A DNA stretch of 64,000 nucleotides from Leptospiraceae bacterium (GTDB taxonomy: Bacteria > Spirochaetota > Leptospiria > Leptospirales > Leptospiraceae). A program made the translations under genes and the position numbers. The notes under the pieces were generated by a model, which worked only from the letters and a program-made list of their open reading frames with translations, was not told where the DNA came from and ran no database searches. The stretch lies in assembly GCA_024233835.1 (NCBI GenBank), contig JACKPC010000003.1:94501-158500 (forward strand), written 5' to 3'. Below are positions 37,706-46,481 of the stretch, piece after piece. How positions within the stretch are numbered: the first letter of the stretch is position 1; each line of letters starts with the position of its first letter.

Positions 37706-38842
37706 TTAGATATGCAACTTCTGATAGCTAACTTCTATTTTATGAGGAGCCTCAAATCGAATGGTGGCTTTTTTCTTTACCGGATAGAAAATAAGTCCTA
37801 CATAATAAATAGCTAAACTTACAATAATCCCTACAGTTGCCAGGAAGATGTCTTTTCCTACTTTTCTAAAAGTTTCCATGTACGGCAGGTCTTTCGTAGT
37901 CACAATGTGCAGGATAATCTCCCTACCGGCAAGAAGTCCTAAGAAAACCCAGGTAGTGGACATGGGCAGGTTACTGATTGTTTTGAAGACAAACAGAATA
38001 ATGGCGTAGATAAAATCGATAATGGTAGCTGCCTTGGCTGTATTAATATCTGATTTTTCGTTCACAATCTCCTGTATTCTCCCCCCGTTATCAGCAAGGA
38101 TATAAACTAAAGCTCCGGCCATAATCGTCATACCGACAAAAAACTCTATAAAACTCAGTTGTCTCGGGATGTAAACGGCTATATTAGCTGTATCCTGAAG
38201 CATCCAGGATACCCAGAGAGAAGCGGTGGAAATCCATTGCAAAAAAGACCAGATTTTTTCAGATTTTGGATCCGGTTCGTGTTCCTCCTCGTATTCTTTA
38301 GGAGAAAATTTTGCTAAAACTCCCCAGAGAATAAAAGCACTCACGAAGGAAACTCCATACCCGATCAGAGACTTACTCAACATTCCGGCTATCACATCAG
38401 TCTTAGTAGAAAAAAGACTTAAAATAAGAAAGGTTGTAGAAATAGGTGCCTTTAGACGTGTGATAATCAAAAGGATGATGGGTGCTATGAGCTGGATTAG
38501 ATTATATTCCGGATTGTATTCAATCTTCTTTAACCTATCAAAGTGAATTTGACCTCCATCAGAATACCAGGCATAGAGGTGAACAAGGTATAAAAGACCG
38601 CAGAAAACAATGATTTTCGGTAAAAGCGGGGTATCTTTTTTACTTTCTATAAAAGTTCCAATAGTCTGGATGGCATCATTCCCGGCTACCGATAAGGCTG
38701 CGAGGAAAAAGGAAAACCAGCTAATATAGTGAGTAGGAACTCCGGCAAAATACAGGGCTACAATGGCTATTGTAGAAACTGCAATAAATGAATAAAATTT
38801 AGGTTCACTTCGTGCGATTGTTTGTTTATTATTTATACTCAT
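37706..38842 (-). CDS. PiT-family-like inorganic phosphate transporter
   Basis: About 378 residues with some ten helices. Duplicated motifs identify the PiT fold: AGNDAIQTIGTF (first repeat) with APISTTFLIL, and ADNGGRIQEIVN (second repeat) with LPMSTTWVFLGLLAG. PiT proteins carry phosphate with Na+ or H+. A hydrophilic loop, EEEHEPDPKSEKIW, splits the halves. ATG 38842 is preferred: the longer frame from TTG 38914 has no ribosome site and adds 24 residues unlike the family. The sequence is quite divergent, so substrate is tentative. Confidence 0.7.
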   Translation of the reverse strand: MSINNKQTIARSEPKFYSFIAVSTIAIVALYFAGVPTHYISWFSFFLAALSVAGNDAIQTIGTFIESKKDTPLLPKIIVFCGLLYLVHLYAWYSDGGQIHFDRLKKIEYNPEYNLIQLIAPIILLIITRLKAPISTTFLILSLFSTKTDVIAGMLSKSLIGYGVSFVSAFILWGVLAKFSPKEYEEEHEPDPKSEKIWSFLQWISTASLWVSWMLQDTANIAVYIPRQLSFIEFFVGMTIMAGALVYILADNGGRIQEIVNEKSDINTAKAATIIDFIYAIILFVFKTISNLPMSTTWVFLGLLAGREIILHIVTTKDLPYMETFRKVGKDIFLATVGIIVSLAIYYVGLIFYPVKKKATIRFEAPHKIEVSYQKLHI

Positions 38843-39010
38843 ATTAATAACTTTAGAAATCAGCCGGGAAAAGAGATAGATAAGACTACTTCTCCAAACT
38901 GAATCTTTCTCCAAAAATAATCAGAAAGTATTAGTGTTACAAAATTATTACAAGCAGTTTACGTCAAAGTTTAGATTCTAAATGCGGATATGATAAAACA
39001 CATACCCGGC

Positions 39011-39793
39011 TCATTGACCGAGGTAGTGTTTTCCGTATCTCGAGTTAATTTCATTTCTATCAAAGAAAATAAAGAAGTCCGTTGTTCCAAAAACGGCATC
39101 CAGAGCCGGTTTTCCGCTCATTTTGGCTCCCAGGCGAAGATAGCCCTTAATCAGAGGAGGAATTTTCTTCGTTGTTTCTCTCAGATTTTGAATCGGGTAA
39201 TCAGGATTAAATCCCGGTAAAATGCAGGAAGGTAAGGGTTCAATACATAAATCTTCTCGTATGATAGCATTCTGGTGCTTCAAATAGGCATAAACTTCTG
39301 AAGCAGTTTCAGCGCTGGTAGAGTGGACAGAACCGCAGCCCATTAAGTAGCGGATGTTGTTTTCCTTCATATATTGTCCGAAGCCTATCCAGAGTAGTGA
39401 AATGGTAGTTCCACCTCTATAGTCTTTGTGAACACAGCTTCTTCCAACTTCGGCCACTTCATCTTTCATCTCGTAGAGTTTTTTCAGACTGAATTCGTTT
39501 TCAGAATAGAAACCGATTGTTTTTCTGGCTACTTCTCTTTTTAAGATACGATAGGTTCCTACGATTTTATTCTGATTCGTTTTATCCAGAACAATCAGGT
39601 GTTCGCAATGGTAATCGTATTCATCCCTGTCCTTCTGACTCTCCCTGGATTGAGGCAGGCCTTCTCCCATTTCGAGGTTAAAAACTTCATATCGAAGAGC
39701 CAGAGCTTGCTCCAGTTCATACTGGTCTTCGGCGAGCCGAACTTCGAGTTGCCGGGTGCTGGTTCTTGTTTTGTCTTCTAAAATAATTGCCAT
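39011..39793 (-). CDS. OlsB-like N-acyltransferase (GNAT fold)
   Basis: 260 residues of the Acetyltransf_5 family. EVRLAEDQYELEQALALRY and VFNLEMGEG match OlsB, which transfers a 3-hydroxyacyl chain from acyl-ACP to ornithine in ornithine lipid synthesis; VGTYRILKR, EVGRSCVHKDYRGG (CoA/ACP-phosphate loop) and YLMGCGSVHS are other family marks. The C-terminus (PLIKGYLRLGAKMSGKPALD) is also OlsB-like. GGAGAAACAC precedes the ATG. A PlsC-type gene 1.4 kb away could be the OlsA partner. The amino-group acceptor is an inference. Confidence 0.8.
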   Translation of the reverse strand: MAIILEDKTRTSTRQLEVRLAEDQYELEQALALRYEVFNLEMGEGLPQSRESQKDRDEYDYHCEHLIVLDKTNQNKIVGTYRILKREVARKTIGFYSENEFSLKKLYEMKDEVAEVGRSCVHKDYRGGTTISLLWIGFGQYMKENNIRYLMGCGSVHSTSAETASEVYAYLKHQNAIIREDLCIEPLPSCILPGFNPDYPIQNLRETTKKIPPLIKGYLRLGAKMSGKPALDAVFGTTDFFIFFDRNEINSRYGKHYLGQ

Positions 39794-40031
39794 GTGTTTC
39801 TCCTTTAATGCTTAACACAATAGCCTGACTGAATTACAAACCTATTGCGAAGGCCTAACTTTTCCGGGGAGATTGGATTAAGAGTCAATGTAGATTCTTA
39901 AAGGATGATTACAATTAGAAATTCTATGTAACAGGAAATGGTAGGCTTTTCGTAGTCCTTCGATAGCTTATAGCATTGTTCTGTATACTTTTCACTTGAC
40001 TGAAGAAAATTCATGAGTAATCTTTACTCGA

Positions 40032-41156
40032 ATGAATAAAAATCGCTTTCTCGCTTCTTTTATCGCAACAGATCTGCGAACAAAAATGGTTTTTATAGGA
40101 GGACCCAGACAGGTAGGAAAAACAACACTTGCTAAAGCCTTTATAAGCCAGCAAGAGCAATATTTGAATTGGGATTTTCTGGAAGATAGAGAGCTTATCA
40201 AACAACATAAACTAAACCCCGAATTAAAAATCATTGTATTGGATGAAATACATAAATATATCCGCTGGAGAACTCTCGTGAAGGGCTATTTTGATAAGTA
40301 CCGGGAGACTCTTTCCATTATCGTAACCGGTTCTGCCCGTCTGGATCATTCCAGGAAAGGGGGAGATTCATTGCAGGGACGTTATTATTACTACCGCTTA
40401 CATCCATTTTCCCTGCCGGAAGCAGATATGGAATTCAGACGGGAGACAACTCTGAATTTATTAAAATTGGGCGGTTTTCCGGAACCCTTCCTCTCCAAAG
40501 ATGAAAGAAACCACCGACGCTGGCAAAGAGAACGGGTTTCAAGACTCATATATGAGGATTTAAGAGATTTAGAGAATGTTAAAGAACTCTCCCTCTTAGA
40601 ACTTCTGGTAGATTCCCTTCCCGGCAAAGTTGGATTCACATTGTCGATCAATGCAATCAAAGAAGATTTGGAAGTATCTCCCAATACGGTTTCGAGGTGG
40701 ATGGATATCCTGGAACGTATCTACTATTGTTATCGAATAGCTCCTTTTGGCTCTTCCAGAATAAGAGCGATAAAAAAAGCTAATAAGCTTTATTTATGGG
40801 ATTGGTCAGAAGTTGAAAGCTCCGGGGCAAGGTTTGAGAATATGGTAGCAGGACATTTATTAAAGTACTGTCACTTCAAAGAAGATACGGAAGGATACAA
40901 AATGGAGTTAAATTTTCTTCGAGATACCGATGGTAGAGAAGTGGATTTTATTGTCCTGCAGGATAAGAAACCTATATTTGCTGTAGAATGTAAGACGGGA
41001 GAAAAAGGTCTATCCAAACATATCTCTTATTTTAAAGATCGTGTTAAAATTCCCAAATTCTATCAGGTACACCTGGGAAACACACAATACCAAGTTGGGG
41101 AGAATATTTATATTTTACCGTTCGAAGAATTTTGTAAGATGGAAAATATGGTTTAG
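40032..41156 (+). CDS. AAA_14/DUF4143 family ATPase
   Basis: 374 residues: N-terminal AAA_14 with Walker A GGPRQVGKTT (near 23-32), Walker B IIVLDEIHK and sensor VTGSARLD, then a DUF4143 region with winged-helix and PD-(D/E)XK-like nuclease signature EVDFIVLQDKKPIFAVECKTGE. Such ATPases are widespread, often mobile, and of unclear role. It lies alone on the plus strand between two minus-strand lipid genes, in the way expected of an inserted gene. Upstream, 39794-40031 (238 bp) holds nothing else recognisable. Confidence 0.9.
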   Translation: MNKNRFLASFIATDLRTKMVFIGGPRQVGKTTLAKAFISQQEQYLNWDFLEDRELIKQHKLNPELKIIVLDEIHKYIRWRTLVKGYFDKYRETLSIIVTGSARLDHSRKGGDSLQGRYYYYRLHPFSLPEADMEFRRETTLNLLKLGGFPEPFLSKDERNHRRWQRERVSRLIYEDLRDLENVKELSLLELLVDSLPGKVGFTLSINAIKEDLEVSPNTVSRWMDILERIYYCYRIAPFGSSRIRAIKKANKLYLWDWSEVESSGARFENMVAGHLLKYCHFKEDTEGYKMELNFLRDTDGREVDFIVLQDKKPIFAVECKTGEKGLSKHISYFKDRVKIPKFYQVHLGNTQYQVGENIYILPFEEFCKMENMV

Positions 41157-41188
41157 CTATTAGAGATACAGGAAGACCTGAACCGGTC

Positions 41189-41986
41189 TTAAACTGCCGG
41201 TTCTTTCGCTTTCAGTCCGAGTTTTTCATCGAGAGCTTTCTTATTCTCCTGCATAAGGCGTAAGATTTCAGCCTGAAGTTCTTCCCAGCTTCCATAATTC
41301 TGGGGTTGGATAATGCCAAGACCCTTATAGGCCAGAGTATTCCCCTTACTCTTCTGCTGGAACTGGGTAACTCCCGATTTTATCAGCAGATAAATAGGAA
41401 CTTTCATGTCATACGCCAGCTTTATCATTCCTTTCTTCAGGGGTTTAATTTCTTCTGTGTAGCTATTGTGTCCTTCCGGGTAGACAATATAACTCGTTGT
41501 TTTTAAACCGGCAACCAGATTTCTAACCGACATAGCAATGGTTCGTTTACGGGTTGAATCAAAGACCTGTGAACCCATAGATTTCATCCACCAGTAAGCA
41601 AAATAGGTATTCTTGATGTGCTGATTGGCCAGATAGGGTTTTTCCAGCACATACGAATCGAAAGGAAAATCCAATTCGTTGATATGATTCAAGAAAATAA
41701 AGTGCCCCTTATCCGGTATCTTATCGATATTTTCTAATTCCAGCCGGGTTTTCGTTGAATTCATAATCATTTTCCCCCAGCATTTAGCACCTTTTAAAAA
41801 CTCATGGTATTTATCTTCTTCCTTTTTACGAAAAGAATAGTAAAGACCTTTTATTAAATGAGGAGAAGCAGTAGTAAGCATCAAAGGAAGAACTTTCACA
41901 TAAGAACTTACAACCAGGCGTTTGTAGGAAGAACTGTGGCCTTCCATGCCTTTTGAAAGGTAATTTAGTGGATTCATTGTAGCCAT
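41189..41986 (-). CDS. PlsC-type acyltransferase
   Basis: 265 residues. The catalytic HX4D is NHINELD near residues 97-103, with the second block FDSTRKRTI and the third YPEGHNSY in place of the usual FPEGTRS. An N-terminal hydrophobic stretch (about 28-50) fits membrane association. The family transfers acyl groups to lysophospholipids or lyso-ornithine lipid. With the OlsB-like gene nearby it could be OlsA-like, making ornithine lipid in the inner membrane; the intervening ATPase breaks the pair. Lone gene with a weak start context. Confidence 0.82.
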   Translation of the reverse strand: MATMNPLNYLSKGMEGHSSSYKRLVVSSYVKVLPLMLTTASPHLIKGLYYSFRKKEEDKYHEFLKGAKCWGKMIMNSTKTRLELENIDKIPDKGHFIFLNHINELDFPFDSYVLEKPYLANQHIKNTYFAYWWMKSMGSQVFDSTRKRTIAMSVRNLVAGLKTTSYIVYPEGHNSYTEEIKPLKKGMIKLAYDMKVPIYLLIKSGVTQFQQKSKGNTLAYKGLGIIQPQNYGSWEELQAEILRLMQENKKALDEKLGLKAKEPAV

Positions 41987-42053
41987 GATTTAGATGTATA
42001 TACATATAAATCAAGTAAAAAATGGGAAAAGGGATAGCGAACACATTTAGAAA

Positions 42054-42083
42054 TAAAAAAACCCGCCAAAAAGCGGGTTTTTG
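42054..42083. terminator. Bidirectional terminator
   Basis: ACCCGC (42061-42066) and GCGGGT (42073-42078) form a stem flanked by A-run and T-run on both sides, so it works in both directions. It lies 24 bp beyond the stop of the minus-strand gene at 42107. Confidence 0.88.
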
Positions 42084-42106
42084 TTTTAAATCTCTATAGG
42101 AAACTC

Positions 42107-43216
42107 TTAATTTGTAGGAGCGTCACTACCCTTAGGAGTGTCCTGGGGAGAAGAAGCAGAAGAAGTATCGTCTCCATCTTCTACTTTGATCTTAAGGTCT
42201 TTTTTTAGCTGCTTGCTATTTTTCATTTTAATCTTTCTATCTACTTCATCTTTAAAAACTCTGCCCTGCATATCAGAAGCGTCTTTTCTGAAAGATTCGG
42301 GAATACTTCTGTCAAAGATTGGGTTCAGATTTTTACGATTTACAAAGGGGTTTTCACTGTAGTTCATAGTGGTTTTTTCCAGCTTAATTTCCCCGTCTTT
42401 GTAAAGGTTATAATTATCATAAGGGTATTTCAGGCGGAAAATATTTACAGCAGCTTTTCTTGCGTCCCTGCAGCGATTAATTGCAGCTATATACTGTTCG
42501 ATTCTGTATTTTCTTTGATTGGGTTGTAGTTTTTGGTGCTTATCAAGACTTCTCTCAATTTTTAGAGCATTGAGTCTTGCATTTTTGGCTTCACCAAGAT
42601 ACTGATAACCGGAGGAAATATTTTCTTCAACGGTATATTTGTTCAGATAGTAGTGGTATTCTTTGGGATCATAGCTTCTTTCAATTTTAGGGGATTCTCT
42701 GTCTGTTTGAAAGTCTTTACGAATTTTGGACTCACGACCGTACTCGATAGTAATGTCCATCAGGCTCTTGTCCAGCTTGTCTTTCTCGTCTTTTTTATCA
42801 ACCGCAGCTTTGAGCATTTCTTCGGTTCTTTCAACATAAGCCTGGGAAAGATCTTCATAGATTTTCTCAGTTTCAAGTTGTGCCTCTAAAAATCTCCTAT
42901 AAGCATTCAGATAGCCGCCTTCAAAATAGTAAAGCAGACCTTCCTGGAAGATACTTTTAATTTCTTCGTATTTCTTTAACCTTGCTCCGGAAGCTTCTTT
43001 AGAACCTTTGTTAGCGTTGTCATTTGCATTATCGTTAGCTTTACCCGAATCATCTTTCTTCTCTTCACCGGGATAATTTTTCACGATAGGCTCTAAGGTG
43101 CGGAGATAACCGATAAGCTCTACACGTTTGCTATAGGCCTTGCTCTGAACCGCTTCTCCATAAGCACTTGAGAGAGTAAAAAAAACTGCTGTTAGTAGTA
43201 AGAATGTCCTCTTCAT
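42107..43216 (-). CDS. Exported charged protein of unknown function
   Basis: 369 residues: signal peptide (1-20, ending SSAYG), then a Lys/Glu/Asp-rich, largely helical protein. A low-complexity stretch KANDNANDNANKG lies near 59-71 and the C-terminus is Ser/Asp/Pro-rich. The segment GLLYYFEGGYLNAYRRFLEA resembles a TPR-like helix pair, which fits a periplasmic scaffold or an envelope protein. No lipobox and no catalytic motif. I do not recognise a family. GAACGAAG precedes the ATG and a strong terminator follows. Confidence 0.7.
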   Translation of the reverse strand: MKRTFLLLTAVFFTLSSAYGEAVQSKAYSKRVELIGYLRTLEPIVKNYPGEEKKDDSGKANDNANDNANKGSKEASGARLKKYEEIKSIFQEGLLYYFEGGYLNAYRRFLEAQLETEKIYEDLSQAYVERTEEMLKAAVDKKDEKDKLDKSLMDITIEYGRESKIRKDFQTDRESPKIERSYDPKEYHYYLNKYTVEENISSGYQYLGEAKNARLNALKIERSLDKHQKLQPNQRKYRIEQYIAAINRCRDARKAAVNIFRLKYPYDNYNLYKDGEIKLEKTTMNYSENPFVNRKNLNPIFDRSIPESFRKDASDMQGRVFKDEVDRKIKMKNSKQLKKDLKIKVEDGDDTSSASSPQDTPKGSDAPTN

Positions 43217-43422
43217 CTTCGTTCCTGTCTCTTTTAAGTATTTATTTTTTACTATTTCAAATTAAACTGGAAATTATTTAACCTATTTTTTATAGTCTGA
43301 AGAGATTTTTTTTAATGACTCTTCAAACACAAGTAAAATAATAGAGTGTTATAGAAAGATTATCGGTCGATAAGTAATTGAGATTGACTTTACTTGAAAA
43401 TAATTCTAAAGTATAGAAAATT

Positions 43423-44307
43423 ATGAAATCAAACCAGCAACAAGCACAGAGAAAAGCAACCTTTCGTTCCAAAGACCCGGTCAGCTGTCCTATCTGCGGG
43501 GAAGCTCATCAGAGAGAACAAATGTTCCAGGGAGGGGGAAGGCTGATTGCCGGGGCCCTGACACGCGAGCTGAGAAGACTTTATGAGAAAAACAAGAAAT
43601 TCGGTCGTTTAAACCCGAGTGATTACGCTGTTTCTGTCTGTCCGAGGTGTCTGTATGCTTCCTTTATTAAAGATTGGTCTTCGGTAAACCTCGATGAAAT
43701 CAATCGGATTAAGCAATACAGCAATGACCGCAGGGTTTTCGTAGAGAAGATTCTGGGTCCGGTTGACTTTGACCAGGACAGGAATATTGTTTCCGGAGCA
43801 GCCTCCTATCTTTTAGCTGTCGATTGCTATCAGCATCGCCTGCCGGCTACCGGCCCTACACCCAAAAAAGCTGTCTGTGCCATCAGGGCAGCCTGGTATT
43901 TTGAAGATTTACATAATGAATTCAGTCAAAATTCCTTTGATAAACTCAGGGATTTTCTCTATCAAAAAGCTGCCATCTGGTATGGAAAAACCATGGAGAT
44001 TATGCAGACCGGTTCTGAAACGGTAGACACTTCCATACTCGGACCCGATATGGACAATAACTGGGGCTTTGATGGGGTAATTTATTTAAATGGCTATTTG
44101 AGTTTAAAATTCAGAAAAGAGCTGGCAGCCTCCGATGACAGGCGACTTGAGCTCTTAGTGAAAGCCAAGCGTATGCTGGCGAAGCTTTATGGTTCAGGTA
44201 AGTCTTCCAAAACCAAGCCTTCTGCTATTCTGGATATGGCAAAGGAATCGTATGATGACTTGCAGAAGGTAATCGAAGAAATGGGTGGCGAGAAAAAGCT
44301 TGGCTAA
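43423..44307 (+). CDS. DUF2225 protein with paired CPxC motifs
   Basis: 294 residues. CPICGEAH near 22-29 and CPRCLYASF near 73-81 form a probable zinc-binding four-Cys site, the hallmark of DUF2225. The middle (GAASYLLAVDCYQ, ICAIRAAWYFED-like) is helical, TPR-like. Function unknown. Its 3' end overlaps truA by 23 bp, so translation is coupled. Confidence 0.85.
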   Translation: MKSNQQQAQRKATFRSKDPVSCPICGEAHQREQMFQGGGRLIAGALTRELRRLYEKNKKFGRLNPSDYAVSVCPRCLYASFIKDWSSVNLDEINRIKQYSNDRRVFVEKILGPVDFDQDRNIVSGAASYLLAVDCYQHRLPATGPTPKKAVCAIRAAWYFEDLHNEFSQNSFDKLRDFLYQKAAIWYGKTMEIMQTGSETVDTSILGPDMDNNWGFDGVIYLNGYLSLKFRKELAASDDRRLELLVKAKRMLAKLYGSGKSSKTKPSAILDMAKESYDDLQKVIEEMGGEKKLG

Positions 44308-45100
44308 GCTGGCTTCTCTTATCCAGTATGACGGGTTAAAATTTCACGGGCTTCAAAGACAAAAAGACGAAATCAGTGTTCAACAGAACTTAGAAGAAGC
44401 CCTCGAAACCATTTTCAAAGAACCGGTAACAATTTTTGCTGCCGGCAGAACCGACACAGGAGTCCATGCCCGCGGGATGCTAGTAAGTTATTCCGCTCCT
44501 TCTGATATATACAATTTCTATAGTTTTCACCGTTCTGTAAATGCTCTTACCGATAAAGGCATGAGTATGCTGGCATCTAAATATATGCCGGAAGATTTCC
44601 ATGCTCAGTTTGCCTGCACGGAGCGAGAATACGAATACCACTTTCTGAATACTCCTCAGCCTTATCCCCTTTTAGAGAACCGGGCCTACTTTTGTAGAAG
44701 ACGGGTAGACATTCAACGCTTACAGGAAGAAATTACTCTTCTGAAAGGTACCTTTGATTTTACAGGTATCAGTAAAAAAGCTTCCCTGCAATATAAATCG
44801 AGTACCATTCGGGAAATCAAAGAGATCGAGTTAAAAGAAGTTCCTCCTTATGCCGGTTATTACCTGATTCGTATCCGGGGGAATAGCTTTTTGCATAATA
44901 TGATTCGCATCCTTGTCGGAACCTTATTTGATATTTGTTCCGGAAAAATGGGAAATCAGACAATTGTTGATGTCATCAAAAAAAAAGATAGAACTCTCGC
45001 CGGTAAAACTCTCCCGCCTGAAGGCTTGTATTTCTGCCATGCCTACTATGAAAAATTCCCGGAAATTGAGGAACTTTACAGGGAAGTTTCTATTCCATAA
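44285..45100 (+). CDS. truA: tRNA pseudouridine(38-40) synthase
   Basis: 271 residues. AGRTDTGVHARG (near 49-60) holds the catalytic Asp of the TruA family; LASLIQYDGLKFHG, FHAQF and RIRGNSFLHNMIRILVGTL are family blocks. It converts U38-40 in the anticodon arm of tRNAs. The start is GTG at 44285 inside the DUF2225 gene; an in-frame TTG at 44300 is a shorter alternative. Length is normal. Confidence 0.94.
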   Translation: MARKSLAKLASLIQYDGLKFHGLQRQKDEISVQQNLEEALETIFKEPVTIFAAGRTDTGVHARGMLVSYSAPSDIYNFYSFHRSVNALTDKGMSMLASKYMPEDFHAQFACTEREYEYHFLNTPQPYPLLENRAYFCRRRVDIQRLQEEITLLKGTFDFTGISKKASLQYKSSTIREIKEIELKEVPPYAGYYLIRIRGNSFLHNMIRILVGTLFDICSGKMGNQTIVDVIKKKDRTLAGKTLPPEGLYFCHAYYEKFPEIEELYREVSIP

Positions 45101-45151
45101 ATAGACATCTATCACTGGACAAATTTTCGGTTAGATAGAAGTCTTGCTTTT

Positions 45152-45868
45152 ATGAAGCCGGAAATACTGATAGTGAAAAACCTAAGCCGGGAAGGCCCCG
45201 GGCTTTTGGAAGTTATACTAAAAGAATATGGGATACTTTATCATCTGGTTGATCTGGATCAGGGAAATGATTTTCCCGTAGTCGAAAACTATAAAGCCCT
45301 TGTGGTTCTCGGTGGACCGGATAGTGCCAATGATGATACGGGAAAAATGAAAATAGAATTAAGTCGTATCCGAGACGTTATAGCAAATAAAATTCCTTAT
45401 CTCGGAATTTGTCTTGGACTTCAAACTCTTGTAAAAGCAGCCGGTGGGAAAATACTAAAAAGCCCGGTAAGAGAAATAGGCTTTCTGGATCCGGAAGGTA
45501 AGCCTTTTACAGTAGAACTTACAGATACAGGAAAAAAAGATCCGCTATTTGAAGGATTAAATCACAGCTTTCATGTATTTCACTTACACGGAGAAACGGT
45601 AGAACTCAGTTCCGATATGAGTCTATTAGCGAAAGGTAAATTTTGTCAGAACCAGATAGCAAAAGTCGGAGAAAGAGCTTATGGGATTCAATGTCATTTT
45701 GAATTAACAAAAGAAATGTTTGAAGTCTGGATAGACGAAGATACAGACCTTTTAAGTCTCAACACAGAAGAATTACGAAAACACTTTCAATCGATTCATG
45801 AGGAATATGAACGGGTGGGCAAACAACTATTTAAGAATTTTCTAAAATTATCAGGCTTTATAGAATGA
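45152..45868 (+). CDS. Class I glutamine amidotransferase (GuaA-like)
   Basis: 238 residues of stand-alone GATase class I. The nucleophile elbow is LGICLGLQTL (Cys near 91), with QCHFELT giving the His-x-Glu of the triad and FHLHGETV typical of the family. It resembles proteins annotated as GMP synthase-like amidotransferases, which act on unknown substrates. Its stop overlaps the next start (ATGA, 4 bp), so the two are translated together. Confidence 0.87.
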   Translation: MKPEILIVKNLSREGPGLLEVILKEYGILYHLVDLDQGNDFPVVENYKALVVLGGPDSANDDTGKMKIELSRIRDVIANKIPYLGICLGLQTLVKAAGGKILKSPVREIGFLDPEGKPFTVELTDTGKKDPLFEGLNHSFHVFHLHGETVELSSDMSLLAKGKFCQNQIAKVGERAYGIQCHFELTKEMFEVWIDEDTDLLSLNTEELRKHFQSIHEEYERVGKQLFKNFLKLSGFIE

Positions 45869-46437
45869 AGGTTCAATATTATACTGCGGTCAGTCTCGAC
45901 GGTTACATTGCTGATGAAAACCATTCTCTTGATTGGCTTTTCCAGTTCGATGCTGATAAGGAAAGCACCTACCCGGAGTTCATAAAAAATGTAGGAGCTT
46001 TAGCCATGGGTTCATCTACCTATGAGTATATTCTTAAAAACTATATTTACCAGGACCCGAATAATCCGAAAGATTGGCCACACCGGGAACCGACTTATGT
46101 ATTTACCTCAAGGCAATTTGATCCACTTCCTGATGCGAATATACATTTCGTGAAAGGCGATGTAAGACCTGTTTATGATAAGATGAAGCAAGCAGCCGAA
46201 GGAAAGAATATCTGGATAGCCGGTGGAGGAGGATTGGCCGCACAATTCTACGAGGCCGGTTTACTCAATGAACTTATGCTTACCCTAACACCCGTTATCT
46301 TAGGAAAAGGTGCTTCTCTTTTTGAAGGAAAAATTATATCACCTCCTCTTCAAGCCACTCATGTAAAATTACAGGATTGCGGGCTTATTGAGCTGAATTT
46401 CTATATACCGCAAACTAATTCTTTTTTTGAAGAATAG
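45865..46437 (+). CDS. Dihydrofolate reductase-family (RibD C-terminal-like) protein
   Basis: 190 residues of the YyaP/RibD_C fold: AVSLDGYIADENHSLDWL, GALAMGSSTYEYI, PTYVFTSRQF, IWIAGGGGLAAQF (NADPH loop) and LTLTPVILGKGASLF. Likely NADPH-dependent reductase, substrate unknown. Overlap of 4 bp with the amidotransferase suggests a shared pathway. Confidence 0.87.
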   Translation: MKVQYYTAVSLDGYIADENHSLDWLFQFDADKESTYPEFIKNVGALAMGSSTYEYILKNYIYQDPNNPKDWPHREPTYVFTSRQFDPLPDANIHFVKGDVRPVYDKMKQAAEGKNIWIAGGGGLAAQFYEAGLLNELMLTLTPVILGKGASLFEGKIISPPLQATHVKLQDCGLIELNFYIPQTNSFFEE

Positions 46438-46481
46438 ATAAAGAAAATTTTTCTTGTCTTTTTCTTTCAAGGGAAGAATTT

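Noticed and set aside
38843..38914. 24-residue N-terminal extension of the PiT-like protein from TTG 38914
   Set aside because: No ribosome site and sequence unlike PiT proteins; ATG 38842 begins just before the first helix.
39794..40031. RNA gene or small ORF in the 238-bp gap
   Set aside because: No tRNA-like fold, hairpin with T-run or plausible ORF visible.
41173..41203. Hairpins AAGACC/GGTCTT and GAACCGG/CCGGTTC between convergent genes
   Set aside because: Stems are short and no good T-tract follows on either strand.
43217..43422. Regulatory RNA or palindrome in the divergent 206-bp gap
   Set aside because: Only AT-rich sequence; nothing symmetrical or promoter-like beyond chance.
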